DNA of 64,000 bases from Cylindrospermum stagnale PCC 7417 (lineage in GTDB: Bacteria > Cyanobacteriota > Cyanobacteriia > Cyanobacteriales > Nostocaceae): positions 4,181,501-4,245,500 of the forward strand of contig NC_019757.1 in NCBI RefSeq assembly GCF_000317535.1. Direction: 5' to 3'. The notes beneath the pieces were generated by a model that saw only the letters and a program-made list of their open reading frames with translations, made no database searches and was not told the DNA's origin. The position numbers were made by a program, and so were the translations under genes. Shown here in pieces: positions 1 to 8,353 of this stretch. The stretch's first letter is position 1. Each line of letters opens with the position of its first letter.

Positions 1-669
1 TTCCTTTTGACCTATACGAGTTTTGGACTTCTAGAATGCAAAGCACAGTCATCACTCAATCAAAACAATACCCAGAGACAGGTCATTTTATCATCATCTC
101 AATTGCAGCAGGCTATGACAGAAAAATCAATAGAGCCATCAGTAGAGATCAAGTCAGTTGGCATAGGATTTGCAAAATCGACTTTGACTAGATTCTTAAT
201 GGATGTGACACTGCACAATAATTACAACCAGCCTTGTTGGTTTCTCCTACCAGATTCAATCAACTCTTTAGCCATAGGAAAAGGTAGTGTCAATATGGTT
301 GAAGCATTTGAGTTTCATGGTAAGGGGCGCGTTGTTGTTGGTCGATTCCTGGGAACCCCTAGCCTCCGGGCTTTTCTCTTACCTGCGGGAGCTAAATTAA
401 AGCTCAGAGAACTGCCAATAGAAATCTGGGAGGAAAATATCTTCGACAAAAAACAAGTAGAGGTAGAGGTAGTGATAGCTAGTCATCTGACAATTAACGG
501 TGAGTCAGCACAAGCTTGGTTTGGCACAAATCCAATGAGCGATATCGAGGCAGATGTCACTGTAGACGAAAACGACAGAATAGGCTTAAGAGAAATGCCA
601 AATTTTGATGAGGTTCCTATCTCAGTAGTTGAGAAAGAACGCTTTAAGGTGTTAGTTACTTTATTCTGA
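1..669 (+). CDS. Secreted protein of unknown function, copy 1 of 3 (5' end outside window)
   Basis: I do not recognise the family. The frame is open from base 1. Comparison with the next two copies shows that the start (MKxQIFMLGF) lies just before the window, so this is the 3' 223 codons. The N-terminus looks like an exported segment (hydrophobic stretch, then CKAQSS). A conserved core follows, with LMDVTLHN and QPCWFLLP, a GKGRVVxGRFLGT stretch, AGAKLK, SHLTINGESAQAWFGTNPM and a closing VVEKERFKV. It differs from copies 2 and 3 in the N-terminal linker, which is longer and Gln/Ser-rich. A periplasmic or outer location is inferred from the leader only. No catalytic motif is visible. Confidence 0.75.
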   Translation, partial: FLLTYTSFGLLECKAQSSLNQNNTQRQVILSSSQLQQAMTEKSIEPSVEIKSVGIGFAKSTLTRFLMDVTLHNNYNQPCWFLLPDSINSLAIGKGSVNMVEAFEFHGKGRVVVGRFLGTPSLRAFLLPAGAKLKLRELPIEIWEENIFDKKQVEVEVVIASHLTINGESAQAWFGTNPMSDIEADVTVDENDRIGLREMPNFDEVPISVVEKERFKVLVTLF

Positions 670-784
670 TGAGGTAAAAATTATGGATCAAAAGCTGACA
701 AGGAAAGGATTTTAGGGCAGCTAACCTTAAGGTGTCATGTAAATTTATATCTGGCATCAAATCTAGAGAGGTTGAAGAACATTG

Positions 785-810
785 TAGAGACCTTGAATGC
801 AACGTCTCTA
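785..810. repeat. Inverted repeat (TAGAGAC...GTCTCTA), leader copy A
   Basis: TAGAGAC and GTCTCTA flank a 12-base loop. The sequence sits in a roughly 120-bp leader (about 731-853) that is almost identical to the leader of the third copy (about 1543-1666). Hairpins of this type are common intergenic repeats in Nostocales. Here the hairpin was duplicated together with the gene behind it. Confidence 0.7.
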
Positions 811-850
811 TATTTATAAATCCAGAGAAAGTTAGAGAACTACGAGATAA

Positions 851-1522
851 ATGAAAGCACAAATCTTCATGCTTGGCTTCCTTTTGACCTATACGAGTTT
901 TGGACTTCTAGAATGCAAAGCACAGTCCTCTGTCAATCAAACTGATATCCATAAGCAGTCACAACAAGCTATGACGAAGCAAACAGTAGAGATAAAGTTC
1001 ATTGACATAATACCTAGAAAGCCACCTATGACTGAATTGCTGATGGATGTGACATTGCACAACCATTATGACCAGCCCTGTTGGTTTCTCCTACCAGTTT
1101 CAATCCAGTCTCCAATACTACAAAAGGGCGGTGTGGATACGCTTGAAGCATTCGAGCTTGGTGGTAAGGGGCGTGTTGTTCTTGGTCGATTCTTGGGAAC
1201 TGGCAAATTTCAGGCTTTTCTCCTAAATGCGGGAGCCAAGTTAAGAATACGGCGCTTGCCAATTACACTCTGGGAGGAAAAAATCGTAAACCAAGTACAT
1301 ATAGAGGTAGTCGTAGCTAGTCAACTGACAATTAACGGTGAGCCAGCCGAAGCTTGGTTTAGTACAAATCCAATGAGTGATTTACAGGCAGATGTCATCG
1401 CAGATCAAAGCAAGAGGCTAGCTTCAAGAAGCACAGGAAACTTTAAAGAACTTCCAGTCTCAGTAGTTGAGAAAGAACGCTTTAACGTAGAAGTTATTTT
1501 GTTCGGTGATGGTAAAAACTGA
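851..1522 (+). CDS. Secreted protein of unknown function, copy 2 of 3
   Basis: Full-length 223-residue paralogue of the flanking genes. Residues 1-27 look like a cleavable export signal: basic start, hydrophobic core, then a CKAQSS junction. Residues 28-82 are nearly identical to copy 3. The middle (about 83-140) is instead closer to copy 1, sharing EAFE, GKGRVV and GRFLGT. The C-terminal half (SQLTINGEPAEAW, TNPMSDLQADV, STGNFKE, VVEKERF) is conserved in all three. No known domain is recognised. The ATG follows the conserved leader, with only a weak purine-rich ribosome site. Confidence 0.75.
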   Translation: MKAQIFMLGFLLTYTSFGLLECKAQSSVNQTDIHKQSQQAMTKQTVEIKFIDIIPRKPPMTELLMDVTLHNHYDQPCWFLLPVSIQSPILQKGGVDTLEAFELGGKGRVVLGRFLGTGKFQAFLLNAGAKLRIRRLPITLWEEKIVNQVHIEVVVASQLTINGEPAEAWFSTNPMSDLQADVIADQSKRLASRSTGNFKELPVSVVEKERFNVEVILFGDGKN

Positions 1523-1597
1523 AACCAGCCACCAAATTTGATGGGTGTCATGTAAGTTTATATCTGGCATCAAATCTAGAGAGGTTAAAGAAAATTG

Positions 1598-1623
1598 TAG
1601 AGACGTTGAATGCAGCGTCTCTA
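1598..1623. repeat. Inverted repeat (TAGAGACG...CGTCTCTA), leader copy B
   Basis: Eight-base perfect arms around a 10-base loop, in the same position relative to the next gene as copy A. The whole leader from about 1543 to 1666 matches the leader of copy 2, so the duplicated unit was gene plus leader. Confidence 0.7.
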
Positions 1624-1663
1624 TATTTATAAATCCAGAGAAAGTTAGAGAACTACGAGATAA

Positions 1664-2353
1664 ATGAAAACACAAATCTTCATGCTTGGCTTCTTCATAA
1701 CCTATACGAGTTTTGCACTGCCAGAATGCAAAGCACAGTCCTCTGTCAATCAAACTGATATCCATAAGCAGTCACAACAAGCTATGACGAAGCAAACAGT
1801 AGAGATAAAGTTCATTGACATAATACCTAGAAAACCACCTATGACTGAATTGCTAATGGATGTGACACTACACAACCATTACGACCAGCCCTGTTGGTTT
1901 CTTCTGCCAGATAACATACCAGATGAGAGCAATTATGTAGCCATAGGACAAGGTGGTGTCATTTCGGTTGCGGTATATCAGCCTGTTGGTAAGGGGCGTG
2001 TTATCTTTGGGAATCTTGTAGGAAGTGCCAACTCCCAGGCTTTTCTGCTACCTGCGGGAGCTAAGTTAAAGATACGGCGCTTGCCAATCACACTCTGGGG
2101 TCTAGAAAACCTAGACAAAGACCAGTTAGAAGTAGAGGTAGTGGTAGCTAGTCAACTGACAATTAATGGGGAGTCGGCTGAAGCTTGGTTTGGTACAAAT
2201 CCCATGAGTGATTTACAAGCAGATGTCACCGTAGATAAAACCAGCAGGCTAGCTTCAAGAAGCACAGGAAACTTTAAAGAAGTTCCTGTCTCAGTAGTTG
2301 AGAAAGAACGCTTTAAGGTAGAAGTTATTTTGTTCGGTGATGGTAAGAACTGA
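1664..2353 (+). CDS. Secreted protein of unknown function, copy 3 of 3
   Basis: 229 residues, same architecture as the two preceding genes. The first about 82 residues almost match copy 2. The next segment (about 83-135) is distinct, with a short insertion and VAVYQPVGKGRVIFG in place of EAFE...GRFLGT. The rest is shared again. Export is inferred from the N-terminal hydrophobic stretch ending in CKAQSS. Function is unknown. All three copies lie head to tail with short spacers and may be co-expressed or expressed from their repeated leaders. Confidence 0.75.
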   Translation: MKTQIFMLGFFITYTSFALPECKAQSSVNQTDIHKQSQQAMTKQTVEIKFIDIIPRKPPMTELLMDVTLHNHYDQPCWFLLPDNIPDESNYVAIGQGGVISVAVYQPVGKGRVIFGNLVGSANSQAFLLPAGAKLKIRRLPITLWGLENLDKDQLEVEVVVASQLTINGESAEAWFGTNPMSDLQADVTVDKTSRLASRSTGNFKEVPVSVVEKERFKVEVILFGDGKN

Positions 2354-2372
2354 AGCCAACCTCTGAAAAATA

Positions 2373-3275
2373 TTAAAGTGATATTTCTTGAATGTCGTCA
2401 AGATTTGGTAAAGAGTGGCTAGCGATCGCCTCTTGATCTACGGGTAGTCCATCGCTTCCAGGACGGTGTAAGCGATCGCCTTCGCCCCGCCATAGGCGAT
2501 TGCCTCCGGCACGCTGTTCGCGATGGGCTGCGCCCCGCCAAAGGCGATCGCACTTTACCGCAAACTGGCAATTCTTACACAAGGCTGTTTTCTCTGCTGG
2601 CACTTGCGGAAATAACTCGTTTTTTTGATATAGTTCCAGCCAATTGCTTAACTGGCTTAAAAGTTGATTTAGTCTCTTTGCGGTTTTCTTGTGCTGGGCA
2701 GCATCGTAACTAAACTTAATATTTTGTGGTTGTCCTTGAGATTGAACAAACCAGTAAGTCATAGAAATCTGTTCTGGTGAATAGCCGCTAGTTTCAGCCA
2801 AAACATACATATAAAGGCGTGTTTGCCAGTTTTTTTCTAACTTGCTTCTAGTTGGTGGCTGAGGATAAGTCTTCCAGTCGAGGATTTGCGCTTGCTGGGA
2901 ATCTGCAATCAATAAATCATAAATCACCGTCAGCAAGTAATTTTCAACTTGCAGGGTGCGGTAGTGTTCGCTTTCCCGGAAAGTTTGATCATCAGTGAAT
3001 GGTGTTAAAATCTCTGGTGCGGCATTGGCAAAACCTGCCATCCAGCTTTGCAGTTGAGCATCCGCTGCCAAAAAACTCTGAATTGGTAAACCCATTTCTT
3101 GCTGTTGCATCAGCAGGTGAAAGCGACTCCCCAACGTTTGTTTTTCTTCGTGTTGGGGATCTGAGGGAGTATTGAGTTGTTCTAAATAAGTGTGCTGGAA
3201 TTTACGGGGACAAGCTTCTAGCAGGTTTAGCTGTCCTTGAGACAGTCGTAATAGTTGGGTGGAAGTTGATAGCAT
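2373..3275 (-). CDS. PD-(D/E)XK nuclease family protein (Cas4/AddB-like, putative Fe-S)
   Basis: A 300-residue RecB-like nuclease. LLEACPRKFQ near residue 20 and CKNCQFAVKC in the C-terminal third give the one-plus-three cysteine layout that holds a 4Fe-4S cluster in AddB/Cas4-type nucleases. ILDWKTY (about 130-136) is the DxK part of the active site, and QTRLYMYVLAE is the usual QxxxY motif. DNA end processing or repair is expected. The C-terminal about 50 residues (CDRLWRG to PGSDGLP) are translated from HIP1-rich repeats at 2421-2552 and are probably not part of the ancestral fold. The frame nevertheless stays open to an ordinary acidic end. Confidence 0.75.
   Translation of the reverse strand: MLSTSTQLLRLSQGQLNLLEACPRKFQHTYLEQLNTPSDPQHEEKQTLGSRFHLLMQQQEMGLPIQSFLAADAQLQSWMAGFANAAPEILTPFTDDQTFRESEHYRTLQVENYLLTVIYDLLIADSQQAQILDWKTYPQPPTRSKLEKNWQTRLYMYVLAETSGYSPEQISMTYWFVQSQGQPQNIKFSYDAAQHKKTAKRLNQLLSQLSNWLELYQKNELFPQVPAEKTALCKNCQFAVKCDRLWRGAAHREQRAGGNRLWRGEGDRLHRPGSDGLPVDQEAIASHSLPNLDDIQEISL
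2421..2552. repeat. HIP1-rich palindromic repeat block inside a coding region
   Basis: A cluster of GCGATCGC-type octamers interleaved with repeated GCGCCCCGCCA/TAGGCGAT-like segments. Such blocks are normally intergenic in Nostocales. Here the block is read in frame at the 3' end of the nuclease gene. Confidence 0.7.
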
Positions 3276-3415
3276 ACTTCTATTTTAGAAGCGATCGCCT
3301 TTTTATATTCTGCTCCTTGCCGGATGCCTCCCAAAAATAAAAGGTAAAAGAATGAATTTTGCATTTTTGCTTCATCCCTTCACCTTTTTTTTATGTACCT
3401 GATGCTTACTTCATA

Positions 3416-3619
3416 TTAGCTGTTGTTCTCCCTGGCGTCCTTGACTGCGGCAACAAAAAATAATCCTGTGAGAGGAATACACAATCCCAAGATAATCGCA
3501 GTCACTTGGACACCTAAATCTGGTTGTCCAGAACTGAGTTCAAAAATCGAACCGACAGATGCGATCGCCGTTATGCAAGATCCACCCAGATACAAACCGC
3601 TTTTTGGAGTTAAATACAC
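3416..3619 (-). CDS. Small two-segment membrane protein, function unknown
   Basis: 67 residues starting at a GTG. It has two hydrophobic segments (about residues 8-28 and 36-58) and a charged KDARENNS tail. It lies 12 bases downstream of def on the same strand, so it may be the last gene of a def transcript. I do not recognise the family. The small size and weak ribosome site leave some doubt, but the hydrophobic pattern with a polar tail is typical of a real small membrane protein. Confidence 0.5.
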   Translation of the reverse strand: MYLTPKSGLYLGGSCITAIASVGSIFELSSGQPDLGVQVTAIILGLCIPLTGLFFVAAVKDARENNS

Positions 3620-3631
3620 TACTTCTGCACC

Positions 3632-4195
3632 CTATACTACTGGTTTCACTGCTTGATACGAGAAGCCATTCTTAGATAGCTCCTGAGCCAAAGTCAAGGA
3701 GTTCTCCACACGGTCTACAAACACTACACCGTTGAGATGATCCATCTCGTGTTGAATGCAACGTCCTAGTAAGTCTGAAGCCTTTAATATCTGGGGACGG
3801 CCTGACTCATCTTTATAGGCAATTTCCACGACTTGGGGACGCTTCACATCTAGATATACACCGGGAATGCTTAAACATCCTTCTTGGGCAACGCAGATGT
3901 CACGGCTAACCTGTTTAACGGTGGGGTTAATTAACACCAGTGGCGGATTAGCGGCATTGTCTGGTTCGCAGTCAATGACAATGATTTGTTTGTGTATGCC
4001 AACTTGGGGTGCTGCTAAACCGATGCCATCCTGACTGTACATAGTTTGCAGCATTTCGCGCACCAGTTGGCGGATCTCGTCATCTACTTTAGCAATACGC
4101 TTTGCAGCTTGACGCAGCACGCGATCGCCTAAATAGTGCAGTTCCAAAGGCGGATTTTTTAACTTTTTCTTCTCTACAGCGATGTCAGAGGGCAT
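3632..4195 (-). CDS. def: Peptide deformylase
   Basis: Removes the N-formyl group from nascent proteins in the cytoplasm. All three metal-site motifs are present: GIGLAAPQVG at residues 57-66, EGCLS at 105-109 with ligand Cys107, and HEMDH at 149-153 with two His ligands and the catalytic Glu. Length (187) is normal for the bacterial enzyme. The approximately 15-residue N-terminal extension before the core is usual in cyanobacteria. The gene stands alone rather than beside fmt. Confidence 0.96.
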   Translation of the reverse strand: MPSDIAVEKKKLKNPPLELHYLGDRVLRQAAKRIAKVDDEIRQLVREMLQTMYSQDGIGLAAPQVGIHKQIIVIDCEPDNAANPPLVLINPTVKQVSRDICVAQEGCLSIPGVYLDVKRPQVVEIAYKDESGRPQILKASDLLGRCIQHEMDHLNGVVFVDRVENSLTLAQELSKNGFSYQAVKPVV

Positions 4196-4402
4196 GATTC
4201 TTATTCGGCTTGATGGTGAATTATCCTACTATTTCAATTCTATCAATCTCGTTACAGTCGGGACTGGCTTTCCCCGCAGGTATAGTGGTCAGTAGTCAGT
4301 TGTGCTATTCTTTCATGTTAAATTTTGCCGAAAGTGGGCGATGTCGGTTTCCGTCACCCTCACTTTCCCAGACGAATTTTAAATTTTGAATTTAGGTGTG
4401 GT

Positions 4403-5302
4403 GTGTTTAAATTTCTCACAAAACTAGACTACTTACTCAAAGAAACATTCCTCGGATTGCTGCGGGGAGGTTGGATGAATTGGGCGGCAGTCAGCACTGT
4501 TACAGTGTTACTATTTTTATTCGGCTTGAGTCTGCAAACCTCTTGGCAAGTAGAAACACTCCTCAACAAGTTCGGTAGCCAGCTTGAATTATCAGTTTAT
4601 CTTGAGCCAGGTATCAAAGCCGAAACCATTGAAACACTGGTGGCGAATATGCCAGAGGTTGCAGAGATCCGAACCATTACTAAAGAACAAGCTTGGACTA
4701 AGTTAGTTAAGGAACTGGGGATTTCTGATATTGAAGGTGCTACCCAGCAGTTAGGGGATAATCCTTTAGTGGACGAGATGAAGGTGAAAGCGCGTAATTC
4801 TCAAGTTGTGCCAACTTTGGCGACACAGGTAGCTAAGTTGCGGGGAGTTGATTTGGTGCAGTATGTAGATGAAGCAGTTAAACGCATTGCCCAGTTGCAC
4901 CAAGGTTTGAACTGGATGACTTTGACAATTACGATTATTCTCACCTTAACTGCGATCGCTGTTAACACTACCACAATTCGCCTGATCGTCATGGCGCGAC
5001 GCCGGGAAATTGAAATCATGCAGCTGGTGGGCGCCACAACTGCTTGGATTTACTTACCATTTATTTTACAAGGTATTTCTTTTGGTTTACTTGGCGGTGC
5101 GATCGCTTGGAGTTTCATTACTGTGATTCAACAGTTTCTCGGAAAACTACTAGCCAATCAACCGGAGTTCATCCAATTTATTAGCAACGGTGTGCAACTG
5201 ACTCCCGCACAAACTTTATTATTACCCTTAATTCTTTTGAGTTTCGGCGCAGCTGTAGGATTAATGGGAAGCTTATTCGCTGTCCGGCGGTTTGCTAGAT
5301 AG
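4403..5302 (+). CDS. ftsX: Cell division protein FtsX (ABC transporter permease)
   Basis: Membrane partner of the FtsE ATPase; the complex regulates cell-wall hydrolases at the division site. The N-terminal cytoplasmic stretch leads into one membrane helix (about 27-46). A periplasmic domain follows (about 47-175, with MPEVAEIRTITKEQAW), then three C-terminal membrane helices with the FtsX-type RRREIEIMQLVGAT loop. I chose the GTG at 4403 (MFKFLTKLDYLL), giving 299 residues. The frame is open 26 codons further upstream, but that stretch reads like intergenic AT-rich sequence. ftsE is not adjacent. The stop codon overlaps the first unit of a heptamer repeat. Confidence 0.9.
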   Translation: MFKFLTKLDYLLKETFLGLLRGGWMNWAAVSTVTVLLFLFGLSLQTSWQVETLLNKFGSQLELSVYLEPGIKAETIETLVANMPEVAEIRTITKEQAWTKLVKELGISDIEGATQQLGDNPLVDEMKVKARNSQVVPTLATQVAKLRGVDLVQYVDEAVKRIAQLHQGLNWMTLTITIILTLTAIAVNTTTIRLIVMARRREIEIMQLVGATTAWIYLPFILQGISFGLLGGAIAWSFITVIQQFLGKLLANQPEFIQFISNGVQLTPAQTLLLPLILLSFGAAVGLMGSLFAVRRFAR

Positions 5303-5398
5303 TCATTAGTCATTAGTCATTAGTCATTAGTCATTAGTCATTAGTCATTAGTCATTAGTCATTAGTCATTAGTCATTAGTCATTAGTCATTAGCCATT
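5301..5398. repeat. Short tandem repeat (STRR), 7-bp unit AGTCATT
   Basis: Thirteen perfect copies of AGTCATT from 5301 to 5391 and one degenerate copy (AGCCATT) fill the whole gap between ftsX and the next gene. Heptamer tandem repeats of this kind are characteristic of heterocystous cyanobacteria. The copy number is likely to vary between strains. Confidence 0.95.
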
Positions 5399-6214
5399 AT
5401 GTCATCACAATGGGAACGCTTACTGCAAAATCTTGGTGAATGGCAAGGTTCATTCACTCGGTTTTCACCCCAAGGTACACTTTTAGAAGATATCAAAAGT
5501 GTGGTTTCTCTAGAAGGATTGGACAATAATCAGACCATCCACCAGATTGTTCGCCGTCAAGGACAAGAAGATTTAGTTCTGGAATACAGTTCCCTATCCA
5601 GGAATACATTATTTTTTGATAATGGGGCATTTTCTCAAGGTTCAATCCAGCTAGGGCCATTTTCTGAATTTGGGGCGGAGTTGGGTTTAATTCACGAAAA
5701 TCGCCGCTTACGTCTAGTTCAGTTATTTGCTAAAACTGGTCAATTAGACAAACTAACCTTGATTCGAGAACATCTAGCTAATACCCCAGCAGCAGAAAAC
5801 CCACCTTTGCAGGTAGAAGATTTATTGGGAGAATGGCGTGGGGAGGCAGTCACGATTTATCCAGATTGGCGATCGCCTACTACATACTCTTCAACTCTAC
5901 AACTACAACTTGATCCCACTGGGCGATTAGTTCAAAATCTCTCTTTTGGCGGGCGCACAATTACCTCCACCGCTACCATCAAAGGATCAATCATCCTCTT
6001 TGATCAAGATCCCCAAAAGCAAGTGCAAGTATTACTCCTACCGAATGGTGCTTCTGCAACTTCTCCAATACAGGCACAGTTGCGTCAACCTTTCTTCCTA
6101 GAAGCGGGTTGGTTAATTGAACCAAACGAGCGCCAGCGAATGATTCGCAGCTACAGCGACAAAGGCGAATGGGTTAGCCTTACCCTAGTCACAGAACGCC
6201 GAATCACATCTTAA
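5399..6214 (+). CDS. DUF3598 family protein (calycin-like)
   Basis: 271 residues. The opening, with [20 protein letters not shown], and the second half beginning [16 protein letters not shown] match my memory of the cyanobacterial/plastid DUF3598 family, thought to form two lipocalin-like barrels. Function is not established. The two halves each begin with a GEW(Q/R)G motif, consistent with an internal duplication. The ATG comes directly after the heptamer repeat, so no Shine-Dalgarno sequence is present. The gene converges on aat with a 4-base overlap. Confidence 0.8.
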   Translation: MSSQWERLLQNLGEWQGSFTRFSPQGTLLEDIKSVVSLEGLDNNQTIHQIVRRQGQEDLVLEYSSLSRNTLFFDNGAFSQGSIQLGPFSEFGAELGLIHENRRLRLVQLFAKTGQLDKLTLIREHLANTPAAENPPLQVEDLLGEWRGEAVTIYPDWRSPTTYSSTLQLQLDPTGRLVQNLSFGGRTITSTATIKGSIILFDQDPQKQVQVLLLPNGASATSPIQAQLRQPFFLEAGWLIEPNERQRMIRSYSDKGEWVSLTLVTERRITS

Positions 6215-6786
6215 ATTAACGAACAGTTACTTGGTAACGCTTGCTTAAGTAAGGCGTTATATTCTTGATCATTCACGAGATAAGCACCAAATCTTTCCAA
6301 ATGGGGATTCATCATTTGGGCGTCAAACAGCACAAATTGCCTTTGGCACAATCTCTCTACCAACTTTACCATCGCCACCTTTGAGCCATCGGGAATACGG
6401 TAGAACATCGATTCGCCAATGAAAGCGCCGCCAATCACAATCCCTAAAATTCCCCCTGCTAATTCATCACCCTGCCAAGTTTCAAAACTATAAGCATAAC
6501 CAGCCTGGTAAAGTAGCCAGTAAATCTTTTGTAATTCCGGGGAAATCCAAGTAGTTTCGCGGTTGGCGCATCCAGCTACCACAGATGAGAAGTCACGGTT
6601 AATCGCCACAGTGAAGCGTTCTTGGTTGAGAACACGCTGTAATGACTTGGGATAACGAAATCGTTCATCCAAAGGAATCAAAGTGCGTTCATTACTCCCA
6701 TACCATCCCAGGTGATCACTGTCATCAGCCATGAGAAAATAGCCTTGAGCGTAACCCCGAATAATAGCGGCAATATCATATTGCAT
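6211..6786 (-). CDS. aat: Leucyl/phenylalanyl-tRNA--protein transferase
   Basis: Transfers Leu or Phe to N-terminal Lys/Arg of proteins, the tagging step of the bacterial N-degron pathway read by ClpS-ClpAP. Family motifs include GYFLMAD near residue 15, [39 protein letters not shown] and GESMFYR, then [15 protein letters not shown] near the end. At 191 residues it is slightly short of the enterobacterial enzyme but normal for cyanobacteria. Confidence 0.95.
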   Translation of the reverse strand: MQYDIAAIIRGYAQGYFLMADDSDHLGWYGSNERTLIPLDERFRYPKSLQRVLNQERFTVAINRDFSSVVAGCANRETTWISPELQKIYWLLYQAGYAYSFETWQGDELAGGILGIVIGGAFIGESMFYRIPDGSKVAMVKLVERLCQRQFVLFDAQMMNPHLERFGAYLVNDQEYNALLKQALPSNCSLI

Positions 6787-6912
6787 AGTGAGTGCGAAAA
6801 GTCAAAAAAAGCTTCAGAGTAACGCAATTTGCTGTTAGCAGTCATCCTCTGCGTTCCTCTGAAGATTACCTGGGCAATAAAAATCCATTTAAGCTCAATA
6901 AACTAAAAAAAG

Positions 6913-7242
6913 ATGACTGAACCAATTCCACCCATCACCTTACCACCGTCTGAAAATCCCCAGCTAGAAGGACAATGGTTGCAACAGCGCCTACTACGGT
7001 GGCTTGATACAGAATTTATCCCGGAAGCAGTCAATCAAATGATTGCCCAACGCGCGGCACAGATTTTTATGAGACAAAGGATGGAAGGAGAAAATGATTT
7101 GGGTTCTCTAGTGATTGCCATTGTCACCGAGATGCAGTCGTTTGATTTTTCTAAAAGCTTCTATGGAGAGTTTGCGATCGCCAACGCCGTCAGCGATCTA
7201 CTCTTAGAAAGTCTGGGCATTGATCGTTGTTGCGGTCAATAA
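6913..7242 (+). CDS. Conserved hypothetical protein, 109 aa
   Basis: Not recognised. It has a proline-rich N-terminus (PIPPITLPPSENP), then a predicted helical body with LEGQWLQQRLLRWLDTEF, VNQMIAQRAAQIFMRQRMEGEND and an acidic/hydrophobic end. There is no signal peptide or membrane segment, so it is probably a soluble cytoplasmic protein. Codon use and a HIP1 site inside the frame are like its neighbours. It stands alone between aat and rpsN. Confidence 0.65.
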   Translation: MTEPIPPITLPPSENPQLEGQWLQQRLLRWLDTEFIPEAVNQMIAQRAAQIFMRQRMEGENDLGSLVIAIVTEMQSFDFSKSFYGEFAIANAVSDLLLESLGIDRCCGQ

Positions 7243-7304
7243 TTTTAGTCAGTTGTCAAAAGTCATTTTTGCCAAGCTAATGACCAATGACTAACGACTA
7301 ATGA

Positions 7305-7607
7305 CTACCAACTAGACTTAACAACACCAGGCAAAAGACCCTCGTGCGCCCATTCCCGCAGAACGTTCCGAGATAGCCCAAAATCACGATAAACACCTCT
7401 GGGACGACCAGTTACCCAGCAACGGTTGCGGCGGCGGGTAGGCGCACTGTTACGGGGTAGCTGTTGAATTTTCCGATGGATTTCTAGCTTATCCAAAGGC
7501 GATGCTGCGCTTTTGAACTCATCCAGCAGCGCTTCCCGTTTGTCAGCATACTGTTCCACCAACTTGGCGCGTTTTTTCTCGCGCTCAATCATACTCTTTT
7601 TCGCCAT
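7305..7607 (-). CDS. rpsN: 30S ribosomal protein S14
   Basis: Component of the 30S head. At 100 residues it is the longer, zinc-free S14 form: a basic N-terminal helix ([16 protein letters not shown]) and a C-terminal block containing [14 protein letters not shown] and [16 protein letters not shown]. Only one cysteine remains, as expected for the zinc-independent type. It is a single gene away from the main ribosomal operon, as usual in cyanobacteria. Confidence 0.97.
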   Translation of the reverse strand: MAKKSMIEREKKRAKLVEQYADKREALLDEFKSAASPLDKLEIHRKIQQLPRNSAPTRRRNRCWVTGRPRGVYRDFGLSRNVLREWAHEGLLPGVVKSSW

Positions 7608-7684
7608 AAATTCTCTAACTTAATTTAAAGACAGCATTTTCCATTCTACAGTCTCGCTATCAATTTTAGGGTTATTCGTGTCCC

Positions 7685-8353
7685 CTAGTCTACCACCACA
7701 GCCAGATTAGCATTTGGGCATAAATCCGCCAGTTCACAAGCAACACAGGCAGGAGAACGAGCCTTACAAACAGCACGACCGTGATAAATCAGCCGAATTG
7801 ACCAATTTTCCCAATCTGCTTGCGGCAACAACCCCATTAAATCTTGCTCAATATGAACCGGGTCTGGATATTTAGTTAGACCCAAACGTTGGCTAAGGCG
7901 CTTAACATGAGTATCCACCGTCACCCCAGCATTTATTCCATAAGCATGAGCCAAAACCACATTTGCCGTCTTCCTTGCCACACCTGGAAGTAGCAACAAC
8001 TGTTGCATTTGGTTAGGAACAACAGAGTCAAAATCACTGACAATCATCCGACAAGCGCCTTGAATATTCTTAGCCTTGTTGCGATAAAATCCAGTCGAGC
8101 GCACCAAATCCTCTAGCTCTAACAACTCAGCACTTGCCAAACTAGCTGCATCGGGAAACCGGCTGAATAATTCTGGTGTCACCTTATTCACCCGCTCATC
8201 AGTACATTGAGCAGAGAGAATAGTTGCTACCAGCAATTGCACGGGCGTTGAGTAGTTCAAAGAGCACGTTGCATCGGGATAAAGGCGCTTCAGGCGAGCA
8301 AGAACTTCTAGAGCACGTTGCTTTTTAGACGACGATTTGCGGGTAACACTCAC
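7685..8353 (-). CDS. nth: Endonuclease III (DNA glycosylase/AP lyase)
   Basis: Base-excision repair of oxidised pyrimidines. The helix-hairpin-helix LLPGVARKTA carries catalytic Lys128, and VDTHVKRLS carries Asp147. The C-terminal 4Fe-4S loop has Cys196, 203, 206 and 212 in the standard C-x6-C-x2-C-x5-C spacing. Its ATG overlaps the stop of the upstream protease gene by 4 bases, indicating co-translation. Confidence 0.96.
   Translation of the reverse strand: MSVTRKSSSKKQRALEVLARLKRLYPDATCSLNYSTPVQLLVATILSAQCTDERVNKVTPELFSRFPDAASLASAELLELEDLVRSTGFYRNKAKNIQGACRMIVSDFDSVVPNQMQQLLLLPGVARKTANVVLAHAYGINAGVTVDTHVKRLSQRLGLTKYPDPVHIEQDLMGLLPQADWENWSIRLIYHGRAVCKARSPACVACELADLCPNANLAVVVD

Noticed and set aside
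4325-4402. Longer ftsX start
   Set aside because: The extra 26 codons read like AT-rich spacer and are not FtsX-like; GTG at 4403 gives the family N-terminus.
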